From Bog-473 sp963719485 (GTDB lineage: Bacteria > Actinomycetota > Acidimicrobiia > Acidimicrobiales > RAAP-2): a stretch of DNA of 64,000 nucleotides. The stretch is taken from the NCBI GenBank assembly GCA_963719485.1, contig OY970387.1:3844001-3908000 (forward strand). Reading direction: 5' to 3'. The translations under genes and the position numbers were made by a program. This document shows positions 17,319-24,567 of the stretch, piece after piece (the first letter of the stretch is position 1; each line of letters begins with the position of its first letter). The notes below the pieces were generated by a model. That model was not told the origin of the DNA. It did not search any database and saw only the letters and a list, made by a program, of their open reading frames with translations.

Positions 17319-18100
17319 AACCCGAGCAACGCCTCGAGGCCCACGGTGACTCCGGGGCGACCGGCCACGGCGCGCACCGCGAGGAGCACGCCGGGCATGA
17401 AGGAGCGCCGGTCATAGGAGTCGTGGCGGATGCTCAGGCTCTGCCCCGGCGCGCCGAAAATGACCTCCTCGTGCGCCACGAGGCCGGGCAGCCGCACCGA
17501 GTGGACGTGCACGCCGCCGGGGGCCTCGGCGCCACGGGCGCCAGGCAGCACGAGATCGGTCGTTGGGTCCTCGGGCAAGGCGCCACTGCCGGCGTCGCGC
17601 CGCGCCGACGCGATGGCCGCCGCCGTGTGCATGGCGGTCCCCGAGGGCGCGTCGCGCTTGGCGTCGTGGTGCAGCTCGATGATCTCGACGCCGTCCATGT
17701 GGGGCGCCGCGATGCGGCAGAGATGGAGGAGCAGCACTGCTCCGATGGCGAAGTTGGGCACCACGACGGCGTTGGCGCCGCTTTCCGAGAAGAGGGTTTC
17801 CATCCGCGCGATATCGCGTTCGGACAGCCCGCTCGTCCCGATCACGGCATGGATGCTCTGTTCCGCGTAGTGGGTCACGTTGTGGCGGACGGCCTCGGCG
17901 ATGGTGAAGTCGACCACCACCTCGGCGCCGAGATCGCTGAGCGCGTTGACCTCGCCGACGATCGTCCGGCCGCAGGCGTCGCCGCCGGCGTGAGCGGGGT
18001 CGATGGCGGCCACCAGTTCGAGGTCCGCGGCCTCCGAAACGGCGCGGCACACCTCGAGGCCCATGCGGCCGCCGGCGCCGACCACACCGACCTTCTGCAT
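17315..18100 (-). CDS. dapB: 4-hydroxy-tetrahydrodipicolinate reductase
   Basis: DapB reduces the DapA product to tetrahydrodipicolinate with NAD(P)H, in lysine and peptidoglycan precursor synthesis. GAGGRMG at residues 8-14 is the nucleotide-binding loop, VDFT and GTSG belong to the Rossmann domain, and ELHHDAKRDAPSGTA is the family signature with the substrate-binding His-His and Lys. At 261 residues the length is normal. It lies ten bases after the M16 peptidase gene and overlaps the next TetR gene by four bases. Confidence 0.95.
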   Translation of the reverse strand: MQKVGVVGAGGRMGLEVCRAVSEAADLELVAAIDPAHAGGDACGRTIVGEVNALSDLGAEVVVDFTIAEAVRHNVTHYAEQSIHAVIGTSGLSERDIARMETLFSESGANAVVVPNFAIGAVLLLHLCRIAAPHMDGVEIIELHHDAKRDAPSGTAMHTAAAIASARRDAGSGALPEDPTTDLVLPGARGAEAPGGVHVHSVRLPGLVAHEEVIFGAPGQSLSIRHDSYDRRSFMPGVLLAVRAVAGRPGVTVGLEALLGL

Positions 18101-18110
18101 GCCCAGCAGG

Positions 18111-19374
18111 CTACCGGGCGGCCATGGCGGGCAGGTGTGACTCGAAGTCGCGTCCGTCGAACGGTCCGACGGCGCTCATCGTGCGCGGCGCCCGGGCGAG
18201 CTCGGCCGCCACCTCGAGCACCTGCGCCGGCTCGATCCCGTCGATGCGCGCCAGCACCTCGTCCACCGAGAGCACTTCGCCGTGGAGAAGCAGCGACGCA
18301 CCGAGTCGGCTCATGCGTGCCCCCGAGTCCTCTCCGGAGAGCAGCATCTCGGCGCGCAGATTGCCCTTGGCCACGGTCAACTCCCGGTCGGTCACCCCGT
18401 CGGCGGCCAGAAGCTCGAGCTCCGCGCTCACGATGCGCAACACCTCGTCGACGTGCTCGGGCGCCGTACCCACCACCACGGCGAGAGACCCGCTGTCCGC
18501 GTAGGCCGCCCGCTCCGACCACACCGAGTAGGCCAGCCCCCGCTGCTCACGCACCTTCTGGAAGAGCCGGCTCGAGAGACCGCCCCCCAGCACGTGGTTC
18601 AGCACGGCCAGCGCCCAACGACGCTCGTCGAAGCGTGACACCGAACGCATGCCGTAGACCACGTGCGCCTGCTCGGTGGAGCGACGGACCACGTCGAGAG
18701 CCACGGTCTCGGGGCCCGGCGCCGTGCGGATCGGCACCACGCCGCCGGAGGACCCGGCGAAACGGCGTTCCAGGTCTGCCGCCACCGCATCGTGCGTGCA
18801 GTCGCCCGCGACCGACACGACCATGTTGGCGGGGCGGTAGTGCAGCTCGAAGAAGGCCTGGATGTCGTCGCGGGTGATCCGCTGGACGGACGATGCCGTC
18901 CCGAGCGTGTCCCGCCCCGAGCGCGTGCTCCGGAAAGAGCGCGGCCTGCCACCGTTCCGCAGCCAGGTCGGCCGGCTCGTCGGCGTGCATCAGGATCTCG
19001 TCGAGGATGACGGTCCGTTCTGCCTCGATGTCGTCGGGGCGCAGCGCCGGTGCCCACATGATGTCGCTCAGGATGTCGAGCCCGAGCGACAGGTGCTCGG
19101 AGAGCAGTCGCACGTAGAAGGTCGTGTACTCCTTCGTCGTGAACGCATTGCAGTCGCCGCCCACCTCGTCGAGCTCCTCGGCGATGGCGGCGGCGGAGCG
19201 CTGCTCCGTGCCCTTGAAGAGGAGGTGCTCGAGAAAGTGGGAGGCCCCGGCGAGTTCGCCGGGCTCGTCACGTGAGCCGGTCCCGACCCAGTAGGCGACC
19301 GCTACCGAGCGGACATCCGCCATGGTCTCGGTGACCAGGCGGATGCCGCACGGCAGGACGGACGTCTCAATCAA
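18111..19374 (-). CDS. M16 family zinc peptidase (frame interrupted at 18915-18918)
   Basis: An insulinase-like (M16B) peptidase: the inverted zinc motif HFLEH occurs in GASHFLEHLLFKGT, with the downstream glutamate region EYTTFYVRLLSEHL, and the C-terminal half has the FGGGxSSRLFQ-type segment (GGGLSSRLFQKVREQRGLAYSV). The reading frame breaks after LFPEHALG, where four G in a row (minus strand of 18915-18918) contain one base too many. Removing it restores RDTLGTASSVQRITRDDIQAF and joins both halves. The TTG start at 19374 overlaps the pnp stop (TTGA), a conserved pnp-M16 neighbour arrangement in Actinomycetota. Confidence 0.9.
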
Positions 19375-21839
19375 CGACGGCGCGAACGCCCGCGCGAGGG
19401 ACGGCGGTCGCCGCCGCGATCGCCGCGGTCACCGCGGTCTCCACCCCGGTCGTTCCCGCCTTCGGCGGCACCCGGGCCGAGGTCACCGAGGTCGGCGACC
19501 AGCTCTGCTTCGAAGACATCCTCGAAGGACACCCCGTCGCCCTTGGCCGGCGCGGCCGAGGACGAGGTGGAGGAGGACGAGTGCGAAGGCGCCGCATCAC
19601 CGTTGGCCGACCCGCGGCCGCGGTCGCCGCCGGACTGCGGGGCGCTCTCGGGCGCGGAGGCCAGCGACAGCGAGACCTTGCCCTGGGGGTCGATGTCGTC
19701 CACCCGGACCTCGACCGCCTGCCCCAGCGTCAGCACGTCCTCGACGTTGTTGATGCGCTTGCCCCCGGCGAGTGACGACAGCTTCGAGATGTGCAACAGG
19801 CCGTCCCGGCCCGGCAGCACGTTGACGAAGGCACCGAACTTGGTGATGTTCACCACCTTGCCGGCGTAGACCGCTCCCACGTCCGCGGTGGGCGGGTCGA
19901 GGATCAGCGAGATGCGCCGACGCGCCTCCTCGACGGCGTTGCCGTCCTTGGCCCCGATGGTGACCGTCCCGACCACCCCGTCGTCGTCGACGGCGATGTC
20001 CGCACCGGTCTCCTGCTGCAGGGTGTTGATGACCTTGCCCTTGGGGCCGATGACCTCACCGATCTTGTCGATCGGGATCTCCATGGAGACGATCTTCGGC
20101 GCGCTGTTGGCGACGTGGTCACGCGGCTCGGCGATGGCTCCGGCCATGACGCCGAGAATGGTGAGCCGGGCCTCCTTGGCCTGCAGGAGCGCCTTGGCCA
20201 GCACGTCGGCCGGGAGCCCGGCGATCTTCGTGTCGAGCTGGAGCGCCGTCACGGCGTCCGCCGTACCCGCCACCTTGAAGTCCATGTCGCCGAAGGCGTC
20301 CTCCGAACCCAGGATGTCGGTCAGCGTCACGTAGGTGCCCTCGTCGAAGACGAGTCCCATGGCGATCCCCGCCACGGGGGCCCGCAGCGGGACCCCGGCG
20401 GCCATCAGCGACAGCGTCGAGCCGCAGACCGAGGCCATGGAGGTCGACCCGTTGGAGGCCAGCACGTCGGAGACCACACGCAGGGTGTAGGGGAACTCCT
20501 CTTCGCCCGGCACGACGGGCAGCAGTGCCCGCTCGGCCAGCAGACCGTGCCCGATCTCCCGGCGCTTGGGACCGCGCATGAAGCCGGTCTCGCCGGTGGA
20601 GAAGGGCGGGAAGTTGTAGTGGTGCATGTAGCGCTTGTGGTCGACCGGGGTGATCGTGTCGAGCAGCTGGTTCATGCGGGGCATGCCCAGGGTCGTGACG
20701 TTCAGCACCTGGGTCTCGCCGCGCTGGAAGAGCGCCGAGCCGTGCGCGGTCGGGAGCAGATCGATCTCGGCCGAGAGCGGCCGGATGTCGGCCGTGCCCC
20801 GGCCGTCGACGCGCACGCCGTCCTCGACGATGCGCTTGCGGACGAGCTTCTTGGTCAGCGAGCGGATGGCCGCCTTGACCTCGCCCGGCCGGTCGGCGAA
20901 CTCGTCGCCGAGGGCGGACCGGATCTCTTCACCGGCGGCATCGAGCGCGGCGTTGCGCTCGGCCTTGCTGGTCACGAGGTTGGCCTTGGCGATGGGGTCG
21001 GTGCCGACCGCCTCCACCCGGGCCCATACGTCGTCCTGGTAGTCGGTGAAGGTCGTGAACGGGATGGCCTGAATCGGGCCCCGTACCGCCGTGTACGCCT
21101 CGACCAAGCTGCGTTGCAGGTTGATGGACTCGCGGATCCACGTCTTGGCGGCCTCGAGGCCGGAGGCCAGCACCTCTTCGGTGACCTTCGGGGCGCCTGC
21201 GTCGTAGTAGGACCACGACTTCTCGGTCCCGCCCGCCTCCACCATCATGATGGCGATCTCGCTGTCGGCGTCCTCGGTGAGGGCCCGTCCGGCCACCACC
21301 AGCTCGAAGGTCGACTCCTCGCCCTCCTCGAACGTCGGGTGCGGGATCCACTCGCCCTCGGTCGTGTACGCCACGCGCACGGCGCCGATCGGGCCGTCGA
21401 ACGGGATGCCGGAGAGCATCAAGGCGGCCGATGACGCGTTGATGGCCAGCACGTCGTGCGGGTTCACCTGGTCGGCACCGATGATGGTCCCGACCACGTG
21501 CACCTCGTTGCGGAACCCCTCAGGGAAGGAGGGGCGCAGCGGGCGGTCGATCAGGCGGTCCGTCAGAATGGCCTGGTCCGAGGCCTTGCCCTCCCGGCGG
21601 AAGAACGACCCGGGGATCTTTCCGGCCGCGTACGCGCGCTCCTCGATGTCGACGGTCAGGGGAAAGAAGTCGGTCCCCTCCCGCACGGATCGGGCTGCGG
21701 TGGCCGTGGCCAGCAGGACGGTGTCGCCGATGCGGGCCACGACGGCCCCGTCGGCGAGCTGGGCGAGTTTCCCCGCCTCGAATGACATGGTTCGGTCGGT
21801 CCCGCTGATCGGGCCCGACACGGAAATGGCGTCAGCCAT
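19371..21839 (-). CDS. pnp: Polyribonucleotide nucleotidyltransferase (PNPase)
   Basis: PNPase is a trimeric phosphorolytic 3'-to-5' exoribonuclease (and, in Actinomycetota, often the main 3'-tail polymerase). The 822 residues contain two RNase PH domains, a helical linker, KH (MEIPIDKIGEVIGPKGKVIN) and S1 (GAVYAGKVVNITKFGAFVNV) domains. FFRREGKASDQAILTDRLID and GETGFMRGPKRREIGHGLLA mark the two cores. The tail is a long Gly/Asp/Arg-rich disordered stretch ending in SRGRSRRR, which could bind RNA. AGGAGC precedes the ATG. The 122-base region separating it from rpsO contains competing hairpins (see separate entry). Confidence 0.97.
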   Translation of the reverse strand: MADAISVSGPISGTDRTMSFEAGKLAQLADGAVVARIGDTVLLATATAARSVREGTDFFPLTVDIEERAYAAGKIPGSFFRREGKASDQAILTDRLIDRPLRPSFPEGFRNEVHVVGTIIGADQVNPHDVLAINASSAALMLSGIPFDGPIGAVRVAYTTEGEWIPHPTFEEGEESTFELVVAGRALTEDADSEIAIMMVEAGGTEKSWSYYDAGAPKVTEEVLASGLEAAKTWIRESINLQRSLVEAYTAVRGPIQAIPFTTFTDYQDDVWARVEAVGTDPIAKANLVTSKAERNAALDAAGEEIRSALGDEFADRPGEVKAAIRSLTKKLVRKRIVEDGVRVDGRGTADIRPLSAEIDLLPTAHGSALFQRGETQVLNVTTLGMPRMNQLLDTITPVDHKRYMHHYNFPPFSTGETGFMRGPKRREIGHGLLAERALLPVVPGEEEFPYTLRVVSDVLASNGSTSMASVCGSTLSLMAAGVPLRAPVAGIAMGLVFDEGTYVTLTDILGSEDAFGDMDFKVAGTADAVTALQLDTKIAGLPADVLAKALLQAKEARLTILGVMAGAIAEPRDHVANSAPKIVSMEIPIDKIGEVIGPKGKVINTLQQETGADIAVDDDGVVGTVTIGAKDGNAVEEARRRISLILDPPTADVGAVYAGKVVNITKFGAFVNVLPGRDGLLHISKLSSLAGGKRINNVEDVLTLGQAVEVRVDDIDPQGKVSLSLASAPESAPQSGGDRGRGSANGDAAPSHSSSSTSSSAAPAKGDGVSFEDVFEAELVADLGDLGPGAAEGGNDRGGDRGDRGDRGGDRRPSRGRSRRR

Positions 21840-21872
21840 GATGCTCCTCGTGTCTCGGGGGCATCTTCGTAT

Positions 21873-21932
21873 CTGGTTCCCAGTGGTCGACCACCTCGCA
21901 CCCGAAGTGACCGGCGACTGGCAGCCAGGTGG
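21873..21932 (-). promoter_or_regulatory. Inverted repeats in the pnp leader, candidate RNA switch
   Basis: The rpsO-pnp interval contains the perfect 12-base palindrome GTGGTCGACCAC (21883-21894), a CCACCT/AGGTGG pair (21891-21896 with 21927-21932), CTGG/CCAG around TTC (21873-21883) and CTGG/CCAG around CAG (21918-21928). The palindrome and the CCACCT pair share bases 21891-21894, so they cannot form together. PNPase controls its own leader in several bacteria; whether that happens here is inference. Confidence 0.4.
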
Positions 21933-21962
21933 CTGAAGACGCCCGGTTCTGTGGTGCTGCCG

Positions 21963-22220
21963 CTACCTTCTGATGCCGAGTCGGCCGATGATGGTGCGGT
22001 AGCGCTCGACGTCGTTCTTGCGGACGTAATCGAGCAGCCGCCGACGCTGGCCGATGAGCTTCATCAGGCCGCGCCGGGTGTGGTGGTCCCCCTTGTGCTC
22101 CTTCAGGTGCTCGGTCAGATGGTTGATCCGGCCTGACAACAGGGCTATCTGCACCTCGGGAGAGCCGGTGTCACTTTCGTGCAACCGGTACTCGGAGATG
22201 GTGGCCTGCGTGTCGGGCAT
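21963..22220 (-). CDS. rpsO: 30S ribosomal protein S15
   Basis: S15 binds the central domain of 16S rRNA and helps assemble the platform. The 85-residue protein has the full signature: DTGSPEVQIALLSGRINHLTEHLKEHKGDHHTRRGL, then GQRRRLLDYVRKND. It is a few residues shorter than the usual 89, which is within family range. It lies between ribF upstream and pnp downstream on the same strand, the conserved order in many bacteria. A possible promoter with -10 TACGAT lies about 65 bases upstream. Confidence 0.97.
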   Translation of the reverse strand: MPDTQATISEYRLHESDTGSPEVQIALLSGRINHLTEHLKEHKGDHHTRRGLMKLIGQRRRLLDYVRKNDVERYRTIIGRLGIRR

Positions 22221-22280
22221 GTAGGAAGAACCTCGAAGAGCTTGTCGGAGTGTGGCGGGAACCTGCCCCAGCCGACAAAT

Positions 22281-22286
22281 ATCGTA
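22281..22286 (-). promoter_or_regulatory. Possible -10 element of rpsO
   Basis: TACGAT on the minus strand stands in the ribF-rpsO gap, within an A/T-richer pocket (TACGATATTTG), and would give a leader of about 55 bases. No good -35 is visible. The same hexamer appears in the leader of rpsB (39484-39489), which slightly strengthens the case. Confidence 0.3.
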
Positions 22287-22294
22287 GCAGCCGC

Positions 22295-22308
22295 CCGCTG
22301 ATCAGCGG
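22295..22308. promoter_or_regulatory. Perfect 14-base palindrome at the ribF/rpsO junction
   Basis: CCGCTGATCAGCGG is fully self-complementary and lies just after the ribF stop (22312-22314) and just upstream of the rpsO -10 candidate. It could be a short terminator stem without a U tract or a protein-binding site. It overlaps the first of three GATCAG repeats. Confidence 0.3.
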
Positions 22309-22329
22309 AGATCAGGGCAGATCAGCCGA
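22300..22329. repeat. Three GATCAG repeats spaced exactly 10 bases
   Basis: GATCAG occurs at 22300, 22310 and 22320, each followed by four less conserved bases, across the ribF stop codon. Ten-base spacing places the copies on one face of the helix, as for a cooperative binding site, but the array partly encodes the end of RibF, so chance is possible. Confidence 0.4.
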
Positions 22330-23265
22330 GGCGAGCACCCGCTCGGTGGCCTCGACGTCGGCCCGCATCTGGGCCACCAGGGCCTCGATGGACTCGAAGC
22401 GCTGTTCCTCGCGCAGCCGGTGGGCGAAGGACACCCGGGCCGGCTCCCCGTAGAGATCACCGTCGAAGTGCAGGAGGTAGGCCTCCACCAGGACCGGCGC
22501 GGTCCCCGGCTCGTAGAAGGTTGGCCGGCGCCCCACCGAGATGGCCGCCTGGTGCAGCGAGCCGTCAGCCCGCCGGAAATGCCCGGCGTAGACAGCATCG
22601 GCGGGCAGGGCAATGTCGTCGGCCACGGCCAGGTTGGCGGTCGGGAACCCCAGTTCCGGGCCACCTCGCCCGTCGCCCCGCACCACCGGGCCGCGCACCT
22701 CGTGGGGCCGCCCGAGGAGTCGGGCCGCCCCTTCGACGTCACCCTCGGCGAGCAACCCCCGGATGCGGGTCGAGGACACCGCATCGCGGCCGTCGCCGGT
22801 GAGGCCGACACCGACCACCTCGAAGCCGAACTCGGCGCCGAGGCGGCGGAGGAGATCCACGTTGCCCCGGCGGCCATGCCCGAAGTGAAAGTCCTCCCCC
22901 ACCACGACGAGGCGCGCCGAGAGCTCCTCGACGAGGACCTCTTTCACGAAGTCCTCGGCCGATTCCTGGGCCCGGACGGCGTCGAACGGAATGACGACCG
23001 TACGGTCGATGCCGCAGTCGGCCAGCAGCTCCAGCTTCTGTTCGAGCCCGGTCAGTTGCTTCGGGGCCGACTCCGGGCGCACCACTGCCGCCGGGTGGCG
23101 GTCGAAGGTGACCACGACGGTGGAGAGGCCGGCGGCCTCCGCGCGCGCCGACAGATCGCGCAGCAGGGCGCGGTGACCCAGGTGGACCCCGTCGTAGGCC
23201 CCGATCGTGACAGCGGTTCCCTCACCGGGCGGCATCGCGACCGAGGGTAGTCGGGTACCCGTCAC
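22312..23265 (-). CDS. ribF: Bifunctional riboflavin kinase/FAD synthetase
   Basis: RibF phosphorylates riboflavin to FMN and adenylates FMN to FAD. The N-terminal nucleotidyltransferase domain (residues 1-165) shows GAYDGVHLGHRALL with the HxGH-type motif and VVVTFDRHP; VGEDFHFGHGRRG and SSTRIR complete the ATP site. The C-terminal kinase domain shows GRPHEVRGPVVRGDGRG, LGFPTANL and VGRRPTF. Length 317 is normal. The GTG start overlaps the truB stop (GTGA), and truB-ribF is a conserved bacterial pair. Confidence 0.95.
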   Translation of the reverse strand: MTGTRLPSVAMPPGEGTAVTIGAYDGVHLGHRALLRDLSARAEAAGLSTVVVTFDRHPAAVVRPESAPKQLTGLEQKLELLADCGIDRTVVIPFDAVRAQESAEDFVKEVLVEELSARLVVVGEDFHFGHGRRGNVDLLRRLGAEFGFEVVGVGLTGDGRDAVSSTRIRGLLAEGDVEGAARLLGRPHEVRGPVVRGDGRGGPELGFPTANLAVADDIALPADAVYAGHFRRADGSLHQAAISVGRRPTFYEPGTAPVLVEAYLLHFDGDLYGEPARVSFAHRLREEQRFESIEALVAQMRADVEATERVLASADLP

Positions 23266-24137
23266 GGCCCGGCCAGCACCACGGCCGGCCGGATCCGGTC
23301 GCTGCCGGTCGCCTCGTAGACGGCGAGCAGCTCCCCTGCCTCGTCGAGCATGGCCCAGGGACCCTCGCCCGCCGCGCCCAGGGGCACCCGGTCGAGCGGG
23401 AGCCCGGTGCGGATGGCGGCGCCGGCAGCGGAATCGACCGTCACCGAGTCGAGGTCACGCATGGCCTGGGCGGGCGTGAGCACCGTCTCGGGACCGATGG
23501 CGTCCAGCGGGCGCATCTCGGCCTCGCCGAACGAGCCGATCCGGGTCCGCCGCAGGTTGGCCACGTGTGCCCCGCCGCCCAGTGCCCGCCCCAGGTCGTG
23601 GGCCAGCACCCGGATGTAGGTGCCCGACGAGCACTCGATCTCGGCCCGGTAGACGCCCGGACGCGTCGGGTCGGGCTCGGTCTCGAAGCGCCACACGGTC
23701 ACGGTCCGGGGGGCGCGCTCCACCTCGATGCCCTGGCGGGCCAACTCGTGCAGCCGCCGTCCCCCGACCTTGACGGCCGACACCATGGGGGGGACCTGCT
23801 CGATCTCCCCGGTCAGCTCCGCGGCCACGGCGGCCACCGCCTCGGGAGTGACGTGTGTCATGTCGTAGGTGGCCAGGACCTCACCCGAGGCGTCGAGGGT
23901 CGACGTCGCACTCCCGAGCACGATGTCCGTCGTGTACGTCTTGGGCATCGCGGTCAGGAACCGCATGAGCCGCGTGGCGCGGCCGAGCCCGACCAGCAGC
24001 ACGCCCGTGGCGTCGGGGTCGAGGGTGCCCGCGTGGCCGACCCGGCGTTGGCCGAAGATGCGGCGGCATCGTGCCACCACGTCGTGCGAGGTCCAGCCGG
24101 CCTCCTTGTCGACGACCACCAGGCCGGTGGCGCTCAT
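23262..24137 (-). CDS. truB: tRNA pseudouridine(55) synthase
   Basis: TruB converts U55 in the T-arm of tRNAs to pseudouridine. VVDKEAGWTSHDVVARCRRI and VGHAGTLDPDATGVLLVGLG contain the conserved motif I and catalytic aspartate (D in GTLDPDATG, near residue 43). Later motifs include YTTDIVLGSATSTLDASGE, QVPPMVSAVKVGGRRLHELA and CSSGTYIRVLAHDLG. The C-terminal part (about 230-291) is a short PUA-like tail. It lies 22 bases after rbfA and overlaps ribF by four bases. Confidence 0.95.
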   Translation of the reverse strand: MSATGLVVVDKEAGWTSHDVVARCRRIFGQRRVGHAGTLDPDATGVLLVGLGRATRLMRFLTAMPKTYTTDIVLGSATSTLDASGEVLATYDMTHVTPEAVAAVAAELTGEIEQVPPMVSAVKVGGRRLHELARQGIEVERAPRTVTVWRFETEPDPTRPGVYRAEIECSSGTYIRVLAHDLGRALGGGAHVANLRRTRIGSFGEAEMRPLDAIGPETVLTPAQAMRDLDSVTVDSAAGAAIRTGLPLDRVPLGAAGEGPWAMLDEAGELLAVYEATGSDRIRPAVVLAGP

Positions 24138-24159
24138 GGGCGGGCCGCCCCGACCGGTC

Positions 24160-24525
24160 TCACGACTCGTCGGCCGGGGACTCCCCCTCGTGCAGCCCGC
24201 GCAGCAGCTCCTCGACCCGGGATCCCGCGGCGATGGCCGGGTCGGCCCTGAAGGTGAGCCGGGGCGTGCGCTTCATGGTCATCTGCGTGCCCACGGTGCG
24301 CTGCAGACGCACCCGGCGCTCTTCGAGCACCACGGCGGTCGCGTCGTCGAGCGTGGCCACGTACACCACGGCCGTCCGCATGTCGGGTGCCACGTCGACG
24401 GCGGTCACCGTCACCATGGGGAGCTCGTCGGCGTCGGCCAGCCGCTCCAGCTCCTCGGCCAGCACCTGCCGTAGGACCTGGTTGACCCGCAACGCACGCG
24501 GGTATGTGGCCGTGCGCCGTCTCAC
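24160..24525 (-). CDS. rbfA: 30S ribosome-binding factor A
   Basis: RbfA is a single KH-domain protein needed for late 30S maturation and cold adaptation. The 121 residues include RVNQVLRQVLAEELERLADA at the start, the beta-strand MVTVTAVDVAPDMRTAVVYV with the AxG-kink region, and TPRLTFRADPAI near the C-terminus. Its place between infB and truB is diagnostic. The ATG-like start lies about 40 bases after the infB stop. Confidence 0.92.
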   Translation of the reverse strand: MRRRTATYPRALRVNQVLRQVLAEELERLADADELPMVTVTAVDVAPDMRTAVVYVATLDDATAVVLEERRVRLQRTVGTQMTMKRTPRLTFRADPAIAAGSRVEELLRGLHEGESPADES

Positions 24526-24567
24526 CGCTTCAGCTCCTCGACTCGGCTCGTGTGGTTCGAGAGTTAC

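Noticed and set aside
19791..21434. A 547-codon open frame on plus inside pnp
   Set aside because: Antisense shadow of pnp, with no family features.
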